Assembly (NCBI RefSeq): GCF_008124835.1
Contig: NZ_VNHW01000005.1
Coordinates: forward strand, 1 to 64,000
Direction of reading: 5' to 3'
DNA: 64,000 bases
From: Blastococcus xanthinilyticus
Lineage (GTDB): Bacteria > Actinomycetota > Actinomycetes > Mycobacteriales > Geodermatophilaceae
The notes under the pieces are model-generated. The model was not told the DNA's origin. It ran no database searches and saw only the letters and a program-made list of their open reading frames with translations. Below are positions 41,910-50,411 of the stretch, one piece after another. Each line of letters begins with the position of its first letter. Within the stretch, counting starts at the first letter, position 1. The translations under genes and the position numbers were made by a program.

Positions 41910-42785
41910 TCAGCGGTGGCGGCTGGGCACCCGGGCCTTCACCCGTCCGGCCTCCATGCGCACCTCGAGCTTCTCCTGGGGGTTCGCCGCCGGACCGCGC
42001 CGGGGCTGGCCGCTGCCCAGGTCGAACGCCGAGCCGTGCCACGGGCACACCAGGCACTCGCTGCCCCGCACCGTCTCCACCACGCCCTCGTCCAGCGGAC
42101 CCGACAGGTGCGAGCAGGCACCGACGAAGACGTCGACCCGGGCGCCGCGCCGCACGACGGCCAGCGGGACCGCCATGCTGCTGCCCTTCCCGGTGCGCAG
42201 CGTCGGCCGGCCCTCGGGCAGGTCGTCCAGCGGCCCCAGGTCGATCCAGTCGGAGCTCAGCGCCCGCACCGCCGTCGCCGCGTGCGAGGCGCCGGAGGAC
42301 TGCGCGTAGGACATGTGCCCGCCGATGGCCGCCGAGCCACCGGCGATGCCCAGGCCGCTGTAGGCCAGCACCCGGCCCAGCGTGCCGCGCCCCTTCGCCC
42401 GCGCCACCAGGGAGCCGACGTACAGCCCCAGGGCGGCGCTGTTCATCACCGCGTGCACCGCGCCGAGCCGCCGCACGCCGGCGCCCTGCTCCGACCAGTC
42501 GGCCGCGCCGCTCAGCGCGGCCGGGACGGCGGCGGCCACGCCCGTGCCGATCAGCACCGTGGCGGCCGGGCGGAGCGGCGGCACCGCGTCGAGCAGCCCG
42601 GCGGAGACCCAGCTGCCCACCGGCACCTGCACCAGGACCGGGTGCAGCGCGTGCCCCAGCCAGGTGCCGTGCAGCGCGTCCTTCACCCCGCTCGGCAGGC
42701 CCTGGACGGCCCGCCGGGCGGGCTCGATGGCCTTGTCGAAGGCCGACACGTCCGCGATGCGGTCCAGGAACCCCATGAGACTCAT
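41910..42785 (-). CDS. Membrane Rieske [2Fe-2S] protein with DUF2231-like domain
   Basis: The 291-residue protein has an N-terminal membrane domain with four hydrophobic helices (about 50-170), with histidines at 45, 48, 111 and 157, which resembles DUF2231. A C-terminal Rieske domain follows, with ligands Cys224-x-His226 and Cys247-x2-His250 (ACSHLSGP and CPWHGSAFD). The cluster is therefore complete. The combination suggests a membrane electron-transfer protein; histidines in the membrane part might bind haem, which is inference. ATG 42785 is used; an in-frame ATG 9 nt later is possible. It is divergent from gtrA. Confidence 0.85.
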   Translation of the reverse strand: MSLMGFLDRIADVSAFDKAIEPARRAVQGLPSGVKDALHGTWLGHALHPVLVQVPVGSWVSAGLLDAVPPLRPAATVLIGTGVAAAVPAALSGAADWSEQGAGVRRLGAVHAVMNSAALGLYVGSLVARAKGRGTLGRVLAYSGLGIAGGSAAIGGHMSYAQSSGASHAATAVRALSSDWIDLGPLDDLPEGRPTLRTGKGSSMAVPLAVVRRGARVDVFVGACSHLSGPLDEGVVETVRGSECLVCPWHGSAFDLGSGQPRRGPAANPQEKLEVRMEAGRVKARVPSRHR

Positions 42786-42989
42786 GAGCAGCCCCTACCC
42801 CCGTCCCGCCGCGGTGACGCACGACGCAGCCACCCGGGACCCCGATCCACTGCCGGCCGGTGACCCACAGGCAACCGTGAGCAAGGACACGGGTGCATCA
42901 CAGCTCCGGCAGGCATCTATAGAGGTGACAAGGGTTATGCCGAAGAGGAATGTTGTCCCCGCTCCCCCCGCGCACCCGAAGGAACCCCC

Positions 42990-43508
42990 GTGACCTGCCC
43001 GTCCCTGCTCCGCCGTGGCCACGCCGCCGACCTGGTGGGCGACGTGTCGCGGGCGACGGCGCAGTGGGCGCGCACCTCCGCCCCCGGGTTGACCGACCGG
43101 CTCCGCGGTGAGCGGACCGCCGCCCAGTTCGCCCGGTTCGTCCTGGTCGGTGCCGTCACCACGGTGGTGTACGCGGTCCTGTTCGTGGCACTGCGCCCCT
43201 GGGGCTACCTGCCGGCGCACCTGGTGGCCACGGCGGTCTCCACCGTGCTGGCCAACGAGCTGCACCGCCGGCTGACCTTCCGCGCCGAGGAGCGGGTGCA
43301 CTGGTTCACCGCGCAGTGGGAGGCCGGCGGCGTCACCGTCCTCGGCCTGCTCGCGACCAGCAGCGCGCTCGGCTGGCTCGACGCGGTCACCGGCGGAACC
43401 CACCCCGGTCTGCAGATCGCCACCGTCGTCGCCGTGACCGCGCTGATCGGCCTCATCCGCTTCATCGCGCTGCGCTGGATCTTCCGCCCGGCGCCGGCCG
43501 CGGCCTGA
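42990..43508 (+). CDS. GtrA-family membrane protein
   Basis: The 172-residue protein has four transmembrane helices (about 48-68, 75-95, 110-130, 138-160), with FARFVLVGAVTTVVYAVLF at the first and the conserved basic ending FIALRWIFRP. GtrA proteins are thought to flip undecaprenyl-linked sugars or assist cell-surface glycosylation. GTG 42990 has AAGGA 8 nt upstream. No glycosyltransferase is adjacent, the nearest being at 46490-47527. Confidence 0.87.
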   Translation: MTCPSLLRRGHAADLVGDVSRATAQWARTSAPGLTDRLRGERTAAQFARFVLVGAVTTVVYAVLFVALRPWGYLPAHLVATAVSTVLANELHRRLTFRAEERVHWFTAQWEAGGVTVLGLLATSSALGWLDAVTGGTHPGLQIATVVAVTALIGLIRFIALRWIFRPAPAAA

Positions 43509-43559
43509 GGCGCGCCCCCGCGGGGACCTCGCCTACCCGGGGGACGCCCAGGTCATGGC

Positions 43560-43565
43560 TACCGT
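43560..43565 (+). promoter_or_regulatory. Candidate leaderless -10 box
   Basis: TACCGT lies 7 nt before ATG 43573, supporting that start over ATG 43555. Confidence 0.45.
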
Positions 43566-43572
43566 GGGCCCG

Positions 43573-45087
43573 ATGAGCACGCCCACCCCGCCGACCTCCC
43601 CCTGGCCGGGGCGGGCCCGCACCACCGGCCGCTGGGCTGTCCGCATCGCCCTGGCCCTCGGCGGGGCGCTCGTCGCCGTCCTCCTGTTCGCGCGGGTCTC
43701 CGCCCCGCTGGGGCCGTTCGACGCCACGCTGTCCTTCCATCCGGCCTCCGGTGGCGCCGAGCTGGCCGTGCCCCCGCTGGGGTCGCTCGCGGTGGACGCC
43801 TACGACGGGCCGCTCCGGCTCGACGTCTCCCTGGAGAGCGTCGACCAGGAGCGCGCGCGGGCGCTGGCCACCGACCCGGTCCGGCTGGCCGGGGTCGTCG
43901 ACCGGGTGACCGAGAACCTGCAGTCCGCGGTCGTCCGGCTGATCTGGGTGACGGTCCTGGTGGCCCTCGCCGGCGCCGCCCTCACCTCGTGGGCGGTCCT
44001 GCGCGGGCGCCGGGAGCCGCTGATCGCCCTGGGCATCACCACCGCCGTCCTGGCCGGCACGGGAGCGGTGGGTGCCGCGACGTGGCGGCCCGAGGCGCTC
44101 TCCCAGCCCACGTACACCGGGCTGCTGGTGAACGCCAACAGCCTGATCGGCAGCGCCGAGGACATCGTCGCCCGGTTCGACGCCTACCGGGCCTCCCTGG
44201 AGGACCTGGTCGCCAACGTCGGCACGCTCTACGCCACGCTGTCCGCCCTGCCCACCCCGACCGGCGCGGTCGACTCGGTGGCCCTGCTGCACATCTCCGA
44301 CATCCACCTCAACCCGGCCGGGTTCGACCTGGTCCGCCAGGTGGCCGAGAAGTTCGACGTCGACGCGATCCTGGACACCGGCGACCTCACCGACTGGGGC
44401 AGCGAGCCGGAGAACCGGCTGATCACCTCCGTCGGCGACCTCGACGTCCCGTACGTCTACATCCGCGGGAACCACGACTCCGCCACCACCGCCGCCATCC
44501 TCGCCCAGCAGCCGAACGTCACGGTGCTGGACGACTCGGCCGTCACCGTGGCCGGCATCGACGTCGTCGGCGCCCCCGACCCGCGGTTCACCCCGGACAA
44601 GAGCACCGGCGACGACGACGCCGGCGCCGACGTCCTCCAGACGTCCGGCGAGGAGCTCGCCGAGTTCGTCGGGACGCTGCCCCAGACCCCCGCCATCGCC
44701 CTCGTGCACGACCCGAAGCAGGCCGCTCCCCTCGACGGGATCGTGCCGCTCGTGCTCGCCGGGCACACCCACGAGCGGGAGGTCGAGGCGCTCGAGGACG
44801 GGACGCTGCTCATGGTCCAGGGCTCCACCGGCGGAGCGGGGCTGCGCGGGCTGGAGGGCGAGTACCCGGAGCCGCTGACCTGCACGGTCCTCTACGTGGA
44901 TCCGGAGACCGGCACGCTGCAGGCCTACGACGAGATCACCCTCGGCGGGCTCGGCGCGACCGAGGTGACCGTCCAGCGCGTCCTGATGACGTCGGAGGAC
45001 CCCGGCACCGACACGGGAGCCGACGGCGCCGAGGTCGAGCCGGGTCCGGCCGGAGCGCCGGTTCCCCCGGCGTCCCCACCGGACTGA
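43573..45087 (+). CDS. Membrane metallophosphoesterase
   Basis: The 504-residue protein has TM helices near 20-40, 120-145 and 150-170. A C-terminal calcineurin-like phosphoesterase domain follows, with all metal motifs: SDIHLNP (Asp243, His245), DTGDLTD, GNHD (about 299-302), VHDP and GHTH (397-400). It should therefore be a two-metal phosphodiesterase or phosphatase on the membrane surface. The substrate is unknown. ATG 43573 is preferred because TACCGT lies 7 nt upstream; ATG 43555 adds six residues. A Pro/acidic tail ends the protein. Confidence 0.88.
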   Translation: MSTPTPPTSPWPGRARTTGRWAVRIALALGGALVAVLLFARVSAPLGPFDATLSFHPASGGAELAVPPLGSLAVDAYDGPLRLDVSLESVDQERARALATDPVRLAGVVDRVTENLQSAVVRLIWVTVLVALAGAALTSWAVLRGRREPLIALGITTAVLAGTGAVGAATWRPEALSQPTYTGLLVNANSLIGSAEDIVARFDAYRASLEDLVANVGTLYATLSALPTPTGAVDSVALLHISDIHLNPAGFDLVRQVAEKFDVDAILDTGDLTDWGSEPENRLITSVGDLDVPYVYIRGNHDSATTAAILAQQPNVTVLDDSAVTVAGIDVVGAPDPRFTPDKSTGDDDAGADVLQTSGEELAEFVGTLPQTPAIALVHDPKQAAPLDGIVPLVLAGHTHEREVEALEDGTLLMVQGSTGGAGLRGLEGEYPEPLTCTVLYVDPETGTLQAYDEITLGGLGATEVTVQRVLMTSEDPGTDTGADGAEVEPGPAGAPVPPASPPD

Positions 45088-45098
45088 GCGTCCCGACC

Positions 45099-45104
45099 TA
45101 CGCT
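45099..45104 (+). promoter_or_regulatory. Candidate leaderless -10 box
   Basis: TACGCT lies 6 nt before ATG 45111, with no ribosome-binding site in between. Confidence 0.55.
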
Positions 45105-45110
45105 TCGGGC

Positions 45111-45443
45111 ATGCCGTCGACGACTCGCGCCCCCCGGCTCGCCGCAGGACTGCTGGCCGGCGGGCTCGCCCTGGCCGCGCTCTCCGGGTGCTCCTTCACC
45201 TCCGAGAACGTCTCCTGCGCGTCCGGGACGTGCACGGTCACCCTGTCCGGCGCGGGCGCCGAGGCCGAGATCCTGGGCACCACGCTGTCCTTCGACGGGG
45301 TGCAGGACGGGCGGGCGTCGCTCAGCGTCGGCGGGACCAGCGTCTCCTGCGGCGAGGGCGAGAGCGTGGCCGCCGGCCCCCTGCAGCTCTCCTGCTCCGG
45401 CGTCAGCGACGACTCGGTGGAGCTGACCGCCACCCTCGGCTGA
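45111..45443 (+). CDS. Small lipoprotein (110 aa)
   Basis: A signal peptide ends at the lipobox ALSGC, so the product is probably lipid-anchored. The mature region is about 80 residues, beta-rich, with cysteine pairs (VSCASGTCTV, VSCGEG, LSCSG) that could form two disulphides. No domain is recognised. It has its own candidate -10 box (TACGCT at 6 nt), so it may be transcribed independently of the phosphoesterase gene 23 nt upstream. Confidence 0.7.
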   Translation: MPSTTRAPRLAAGLLAGGLALAALSGCSFTSENVSCASGTCTVTLSGAGAEAEILGTTLSFDGVQDGRASLSVGGTSVSCGEGESVAAGPLQLSCSGVSDDSVELTATLG

Positions 45444-45445
45444 CC

Positions 45446-45462
45446 GGCCGGCCCCTCCGGCC
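45446..45462. terminator. Short hairpin between convergent lipoprotein genes
   Basis: GGCCGG-CCCCT-CCGGCC (6-bp stem) fills the 19-nt gap between the genes ending at 45443 and 45463. It is a weak but well-placed terminator. Confidence 0.45.
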
Positions 45463-46086
45463 TCAGCCGGCGTGGGCGACCTCGATGACCACGCGGGCCG
45501 GGTTCTCCTCGGCGTAGACGCGGAACGGCGCGCGCTCCTGGGCGCCGACGAAGGCCGTCGTCGTGCCCTCGTAGGTCGCCTGGAAGACCACCTCGGTCAC
45601 CGTGGAGGTGTCCGCGGAGGTCAGCGGCACCGGCCCGCTGTACTCCTCGACGCCGGTGTCGTAGGGGTAGCCCGCCCCGGTGAGCTCGAGCTGCAGGACG
45701 GCGTTGCCCGCCACGTCGACCGCCTGGCCGCTCCCCGGCGCGGACGCCGAGTCGACGTACCGGACGTCCCAGCCGGGGGTCCCCTCACCGCCGAGGTCCA
45801 GGACCACCCGGTCGAAGCCGTCCTCCCCGGTGATCCGGATGTCGCTCACGGTCAGCCGGGCGTCGGCCGACGGCTCCTGCGTGTCGGGCTCGGTGTTCGC
45901 GTCGAACGGGAGCGCGCCCGCGGTCTCCGACGGCGCGGTCTCCTCCGGCTCGGCCGGGGGCGGCGTGGTGGACGGGCTGCTGGCTGCCGTGCCGGCCGCC
46001 GGCTCGACGTCCCCGGTGCCGGCGCAGCCGACGAGGAGGACCGAGGAGATCAGGAGGGCGGGGACGACCCGGGAGGTGGCGCGCAC
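45463..46086 (-). CDS. AMIN-like domain lipoprotein
   Basis: The signal peptide ends in LLVGC (about Cys21), giving a surface lipoprotein of about 207 residues. After a Ser/Thr/Pro/Glu-rich linker to about residue 75 comes a beta-sandwich with LTVSDIRITGEDGFDRVVLDL and NPARVVIEVAH. This matches the actinobacterial AMIN-like domain as I know it, related to peptidoglycan-binding AMIN modules. A cell-wall role is likely but unproven. GTG 46086 is chosen because it directly precedes the signal peptide. It converges on the small lipoprotein gene. Confidence 0.78.
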   Translation of the reverse strand: MRATSRVVPALLISSVLLVGCAGTGDVEPAAGTAASSPSTTPPPAEPEETAPSETAGALPFDANTEPDTQEPSADARLTVSDIRITGEDGFDRVVLDLGGEGTPGWDVRYVDSASAPGSGQAVDVAGNAVLQLELTGAGYPYDTGVEEYSGPVPLTSADTSTVTEVVFQATYEGTTTAFVGAQERAPFRVYAEENPARVVIEVAHAG

Positions 46087-46170
46087 ACGGCACAGCCTCG
46101 CATCCGGACACCCCCGCGCAGGGGAGCCACGACAGGCATGTATTGTTCTCGCTGCCCCCGGCGAACACGA

Positions 46171-46243
46171 GCCCCCATCGTCTAGCGGTCCAGGACGCCG
46201 CCCTTTCAAGGCGGTAGCACGGGTTCGAACCCCGTTGGGGGCA
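46171..46243 (+). tRNA. tRNA-Glu (anticodon UUC)
   Basis: A 73-nt cloverleaf with acceptor GCCCCCA/TGGGGGC, anticodon stem CCGCC/GGCGG with loop CTTTCAA, and T-loop TTCGAAC. It is first in a Glu-Asp-Phe cluster. Confidence 0.97.
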
Positions 46244-46266
46244 CGCACGATCAGCACCACGAGCAT

Positions 46267-46340
46267 GGCCCTGTAGCGCAGTTGGTTAGCGCGCCGCCCT
46301 GTCACGGCGGAGGTCGCGGGTTCGAGTCCCGTCAGGGTCG
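46267..46340 (+). tRNA. tRNA-Asp (anticodon GUC)
   Basis: A 74-nt cloverleaf with acceptor GGCCCTG/CAGGGTC, anticodon stem CCGCC/GGCGG with loop CTGTCAC, T-loop TTCGAGT and discriminator G as expected for Asp. Confidence 0.97.
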
Positions 46341-46364
46341 CTTTTCCGGTGGAGACGCCGGGAG

Positions 46365-46438
46365 GGGCAGGTAGCTCAGTCGGTACGAGCGCTCGCCTGA
46401 AAAGCGAGAGGTCGGCGGTTCGACCCCGCCCCTGCCCA
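46365..46438 (+). tRNA. tRNA-Phe (anticodon GAA)
   Basis: A 74-nt cloverleaf with acceptor GGGCAGG/CCTGCCC, anticodon stem CTCGC/GCGAG with loop CTGAAAA, T-arm GGCGG-TTCGACC-CCGCC and discriminator A. Confidence 0.97.
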
Positions 46439-46452
46439 CACTCGCAGCCACG

Positions 46453-46480
46453 AACGGGCCCGGCAGTTGCCGGGCCCGTT
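46453..46480. terminator. Hairpin ending the tRNA cluster
   Basis: A perfect 13-bp stem (46453-46465 with 46468-46480), followed by a T-rich stretch on the plus strand, lies between tRNA-Phe and the convergent glycosyltransferase gene. Confidence 0.85.
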
Positions 46481-46489
46481 CTGCGTTCC

Positions 46490-47527
46490 TCAGACCCGGC
46501 TGCGGTCGGCCGCGACCTGCGCGTAGACCTCGCCGTGCACGTCGCGCACCGCGGCCCGTTGCCCCTCGCGCCAGACCCGGTCCGCCGGCCGCGGCATGGG
46601 GCGGGTCAGCGCCGCCCCGATCGCGGCGGTCAGCGACACCGGGTCCAGCCCGCCGCGCTCGTCGTGGGCGTACGGCACGACCTCGGACCACTGGTCGGCG
46701 AACCAGCCGCAGCCGGGCGCCACCACGCGGGTGCCGACGTCCCGGCAGATCTCCACGTCCCGGGAGTGGGTGCCGCACCGTTCGGGGAGCACGGCCGCGT
46801 GCAGCTGCTGCAGCTGGGCCGACCACTCCCCGGCCCGGTAGGGGGTCAGCTCGACGGCGCCCTCCTCGGCCAGCGCGACGACGCCGGGGTCCAGCCCCGG
46901 GGCCGCGACGTCCTCGACGAGCACCCGCAACCGCCCGCCGCCGGAGACGGCGCCGGAGAGCGCGGCCCGGACCAGGAGCAGGGGGTCGGGCACCGCCTCG
47001 GACGCGGCACCCAGCCGCACGCCCACCAGGCCGCGCTCGGCCCCGAGCTCGGGGTCGGCGGCGGCGACCGAGGGGTGCGCGACCACGATCGCGGTCCGGC
47101 CGTACGCCTCGGCGATCTCGTCGGCGGCCCCCGGCGTGAGGGTGAACACCACCTCGGCGGTGGCCAGGGCCGCCGCGAGGAGCGCCTGGTGCCGGCCGGG
47201 CGGTGCGTGCGGCTCCTCGCGCAGCCCGTGGACGGTGACGACCAGCGGCACGCCCAGCCGCTGCAGCTGCTCCGCCCACGCCTCGAGCGCGGACGCCTCC
47301 AGGTGGCCGTAGCCGGCGTGCAGGTGGACGACGTCGACCTCGTCCACGTGGGCGGCGAGGTAGCCGGCGTCCAGCCAGGGGCTGGGCTCGGCGCCCGTGC
47401 CGACGCGGACCGCCCCGGCGGGCAGGACGGCGTCGACGTAGGGGTCGGCGTGCGGGATCGACACGACGCGGATGCCGGCCCCCGGTGTCGGGGGCAGCCC
47501 CGCGCGCGGGGGGTCTGCATGGGTCAC
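46490..47527 (-). CDS. Glycosyltransferase (GT4-like)
   Basis: The 345-residue soluble protein has a GT-B architecture. The N-terminal half includes VDVVHLHAGYGHLEA and VPLVVTVHGL, then FTLTPGAADEIAEAYG and HPSVA. The C-terminal half has LDPVSLTAAIGAAL near the nucleotide-sugar site. The usual E-x7-E motif of GT4 enzymes is not clear, so catalysis is less certain. GTG 47527 begins VTHADPPRAG; GAGGAG is 12 nt upstream. It may make a surface glycan or glycosylated metabolite. It is monocistronic and converges on the tRNA cluster. Confidence 0.72.
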   Translation of the reverse strand: MTHADPPRAGLPPTPGAGIRVVSIPHADPYVDAVLPAGAVRVGTGAEPSPWLDAGYLAAHVDEVDVVHLHAGYGHLEASALEAWAEQLQRLGVPLVVTVHGLREEPHAPPGRHQALLAAALATAEVVFTLTPGAADEIAEAYGRTAIVVAHPSVAAADPELGAERGLVGVRLGAASEAVPDPLLLVRAALSGAVSGGGRLRVLVEDVAAPGLDPGVVALAEEGAVELTPYRAGEWSAQLQQLHAAVLPERCGTHSRDVEICRDVGTRVVAPGCGWFADQWSEVVPYAHDERGGLDPVSLTAAIGAALTRPMPRPADRVWREGQRAAVRDVHGEVYAQVAADRSRV

Positions 47528-47699
47528 GCGACGGTGCGTCTCCTCGTGCGGTCGGGCGCTGCAACTTCGGCGACGGTGCGCGCTCGACGTCAGGACCGGA
47601 CCCGCGGGATCGAGCCGATCAGAGGGGTCCTTCCTACCCCGGCGTTCGCCGGACCAATCCGCGACCGACTCCATCGGGTGAGCCGGCGTGACCGGCCCG

Positions 47700-48410
47700 T
47701 CACCTCGCCGGGGGGTGCCCCTGCTCCCGGGCGGTGGCATAGGCCGGCGCCCGGAACCGCGCCATGGGCCCGGTGGCCGCCAGACCGGGAGGTGCGTTCC
47801 GGACGGCGTCGAAGCGGATCGGCGGGTCCAGGGGCCGGCCCGCGCCCGTGCCGCGCAGGTGGGCGAAGGTCCGCCACTCCCCCGTGCCGATGGCTGCGGC
47901 GAGGTCGAAGGCGATCCCGCCGGCGGCGGCCGCGCGGGCCACCGGCTCCGGGTCGGAGGGCGCCGTGGCGGTCGCCGGGAGGGCGGCGACGCGCACCGGC
48001 CCGGCGGCCGACCGGTAGGCCATGATCGAGCTGTAGGGAACGGCCGCGTCGCTCCGCGGCACCGGGACCAGGCGGGTGAGCGGCCCGCGGCCGGTGCTCG
48101 ACAGCAGCAGGTCGACCGGGCTCCCGTCGTCGCCGGTCAGCCGTACGGCAAGGCCCAGGACGTCCGGCAGCGGCGCCGGCAGGCCGGCGCCTCGGCTCAT
48201 CCGCACGAGGACCTGCTCGGTGCCGACCGCGTCCAGCCACGGGACGCCGAAGGGCGGCGTGCCCCCGTGCCGCTCGACCACGGCGTCCAGCACCGCGCCG
48301 CGGGGGTGCATGGGCCTGCCCCCGCGCCACCGCGCCACCAGTCCGAGCGGCACGGCCACCACCTGACCCGCCAGCTCCGCCAGTCCCGTCACGGCGCCCC
48401 CCGTCCTCAT
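47700..48410 (-). CDS. Conserved actinobacterial protein, function unassigned
   Basis: The 236-residue protein is soluble apart from a weak hydrophobic start (VVAVPLGLVARW). It contains RMSRGAGLPAPLPDVLGLAV and DLLLSSTGRGPL, a pattern I associate with a widespread actinobacterial family sometimes labelled phosphodiesterase; the PDVLGLA segment also recalls the catalase-like fold. No catalytic residues can be fixed with confidence. ATG 48410 gives MRTGGAVTGL; a GTG seven codons in is possible. No operon partner is apparent. Confidence 0.55.
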   Translation of the reverse strand: MRTGGAVTGLAELAGQVVAVPLGLVARWRGGRPMHPRGAVLDAVVERHGGTPPFGVPWLDAVGTEQVLVRMSRGAGLPAPLPDVLGLAVRLTGDDGSPVDLLLSSTGRGPLTRLVPVPRSDAAVPYSSIMAYRSAAGPVRVAALPATATAPSDPEPVARAAAAGGIAFDLAAAIGTGEWRTFAHLRGTGAGRPLDPPIRFDAVRNAPPGLAATGPMARFRAPAYATAREQGHPPAR

Positions 48411-48573
48411 CGGCCCGTCGGGCTACCCGCCCCGCGCCGCGCCAATCGGCGCCCGGGCCCGCACGCCGGGGCCGGGCGGCCGGGCGGCCGGCGGAAGCTG
48501 TGGCTCCCGCGCAGTGGGCGCCCGGCGGCGAGTTGTGCGCATGTCGGCGCCGATGTTCGGATAGTTCTGCCGG

Positions 48574-48602
48574 GTGACAGGGAGCGGTCCGGCACTTACG
48601 TT
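48574..48602 (+). promoter_or_regulatory. Promoter of a leaderless small gene
   Basis: GTGACA (48574-48579) and TACGTT (48597-48602) are separated by exactly 17 nt, and ATG 48609 is 6 nt further. Of the TANNNT boxes here, this is one of the few with a good -35 element. Confidence 0.65.
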
Positions 48603-48608
48603 GAGTAC

Positions 48609-48827
48609 ATGCTCTCGACGCTCCTGGTCATCGGTGGTGTGCTGGTCGGCCTCCTCGTGCTGCTGGCCGTGATCGTGAGCCTCAGTGCCCGCCCCGCCAC
48701 CACCACCCGGAGCGCCGGCACCGCCCCCCGCTCCCCCGGCTGGGTCGCCGACGCCGGCCGGCCGCACCCCGACGCGTGGTCGCCCCTCACCTCCACGACG
48801 ACCAGCGAGATCCCCGCGATCCGCTGA
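48609..48827 (+). CDS. Small single-TM protein (72 aa)
   Basis: One transmembrane helix at about residues 4-25 (LLVIGGVLVGLLVLLAVIV) is followed by a Ser/Thr/Pro-rich, probably cytoplasmic tail. The architecture resembles the STARYE proteins, but the STARYE motif itself is absent. The good promoter directly before the ATG supports expression. I do not recognise a family. Confidence 0.65.
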   Translation: MLSTLLVIGGVLVGLLVLLAVIVSLSARPATTTRSAGTAPRSPGWVADAGRPHPDAWSPLTSTTTSEIPAIR

Positions 48828-48890
48828 TCCCAGGACCCGGGGTCCCGGCGGCTGCGACGGCGCGCCGCCGGGACCCGACGGCCGCAGCGG

Positions 48891-50411
48891 TCAGCCGGCC
48901 GCCATCAGCTCCGCGGCCCGCTCCCCGACCAGCACGGCGGTCAACGCCGGCCCACGCGACGGGACGGCGGGCAGCACGGACGTGTCGGCCACGCGCAGCC
49001 CGTCGACACCCCGCACCCGCAGCCGCTGGTCCACGACCGCGAGCGGATCGCCCTCCGGCCCCATCGGCGCCGACCCGCTGAGGTGGACGGCCGTGGTCAG
49101 CCGGCCGTGGATCCAGCGGTCCAGCGCGGCGTCGTCGGCGAGCACCGCCTCCCCCGGGTCGGCTCCGGGACGCCCGACCTCGGCGAGCGCCGCGGTGCGC
49201 ATCAGCCGGGCGGCCAGCCGGACCCCTGCCCGCATCCGCTCCCGGTCGACCGGCTCGGCCAGGTGCCGGTAGTCCACGACCGGGGGCCGGGCCGGATCGG
49301 CCCCGTCGAGCGCCAGCCGGCCGCGCCCCTCGGGGCGCTGCAGCGACACCCCGAACTCCACTCCCGACCCGGCCGGAGCGGGCTCGCCGGCCATCACCTG
49401 GGCGAACGGCGCCAGCCAGGGCAGCACCTCCAGGTCGCCGGGCCCCGCCCCGTCCCCGGACCGGGCGTGCAGGACGCCGTGCAGGGGCGCCTGCCCGACC
49501 CCCGCGGTCACCCCGTCGCCGGGCTGGAAGGGCAGGTAGACCAGCGGGTGGTCCGAGCACCGGGTCCCCACCCCGGGGGCGTCGACCAGCACCTCGACAC
49601 CGGCTGCCCGCAGCGCCGCGGCCGGGCCGATGCCGGAGAGCAGCAGCAGGTGCGGTGAGCCGACCGCGCCGGCGCTCAGCACCACCTCCCCGGCCCGGAC
49701 GTCGCCGGCCGTGGTGCGCACGCCCACGGCCCGGCCGCCCGCCACCAGGACGCGCAGCACCCGCACGCCGCCGCGCACGGTCAGCCGGGAATGCCCGCGG
49801 CGCGGCGCCAGGTACGCGTCGGCCGTGCTGATCCGGACCCCGTCGACGACGTTGCGCGGCAGCGGCCCGTGACCCGGCGGTCCCCCGCCGTTCTTGTCCG
49901 TCTCGACCGGGAACCCCAGCTCGCCGGCCGCGGAGCCGAACGCCGCGGCCAGCGGCGGCCCGGCCGCCGGTCGCCGCACCGGCATCGGGCCGTCGGCGCC
50001 GTGCAGCCCGGAGGGGCCGAAGTCCAGGTCGCTCTCCAGCCGCCGCAGCGCCGGGAGCAGCCGGCCCCAGCCCCACAGGTCGTTGCCCGCCGCGGCCCAT
50101 CCGTCGGCGTCGGCCGGCGTGGGCCGCACGAAGTACCCGGCGTTCACCGCGCTGGAGCCGCCCACCACCCGACCCCGCGGCACGGAGATGCGCCGCCCGC
50201 CCGGCAGCAGGCCGGGCAGGTCCCAGTTCGCGGGGTGCCCGGGCACCGCCGCTTTCAGGCTCGTGGCGTCCCGCAGGTCGCCGGGGACCTCCCGGTGGTC
50301 CGCGCCGGCCTCGAGGAGCAGCACCCGCCGGCCGGCGTCGGCCAGCCGCGCGGCCAGCGGGCAGCCCGCCGTCCCCGCGCCGACCACCACGACGTCCCAG
50401 TGCTCAGCCAC
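48891..50411 (-). CDS. GMC-family FAD oxidoreductase
   Basis: The 506-residue protein has FAD motif DVVVVGAGTAGCPLAARLA (6-24), GGSSAVNAGYFVRPTP and the second GMC signature GAVGSPHLLLLSGIGP. The catalytic histidine is His443 (HLSGSAPMG). The second active-site position, usually His or Asn about 45 residues later, aligns to Ala489 (SRGPALTAV). It should oxidise an alcohol. The sequence style recalls the mycofactocin-associated GMC branch, but no mycofactocin genes are in the window. GTG 50411 lies inside the AMP-ligase gene (8-nt overlap), so it is the third gene of an MBL-ligase-GMC operon. Confidence 0.87.
   Translation of the reverse strand: MAEHWDVVVVGAGTAGCPLAARLADAGRRVLLLEAGADHREVPGDLRDATSLKAAVPGHPANWDLPGLLPGGRRISVPRGRVVGGSSAVNAGYFVRPTPADADGWAAAGNDLWGWGRLLPALRRLESDLDFGPSGLHGADGPMPVRRPAAGPPLAAAFGSAAGELGFPVETDKNGGGPPGHGPLPRNVVDGVRISTADAYLAPRRGHSRLTVRGGVRVLRVLVAGGRAVGVRTTAGDVRAGEVVLSAGAVGSPHLLLLSGIGPAAALRAAGVEVLVDAPGVGTRCSDHPLVYLPFQPGDGVTAGVGQAPLHGVLHARSGDGAGPGDLEVLPWLAPFAQVMAGEPAPAGSGVEFGVSLQRPEGRGRLALDGADPARPPVVDYRHLAEPVDRERMRAGVRLAARLMRTAALAEVGRPGADPGEAVLADDAALDRWIHGRLTTAVHLSGSAPMGPEGDPLAVVDQRLRVRGVDGLRVADTSVLPAVPSRGPALTAVLVGERAAELMAAG

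Noticed and set aside
46171-46438. tRNA Glu-Asp-Phe cluster as another integration site
   Set aside because: No direct repeat of any tRNA 3' end and no integrase were found nearby.
48609-48827. Third member of the STARYE family
   Set aside because: It has the same TM-plus-tail layout but lacks the STARYE motif, so common ancestry is not supported.
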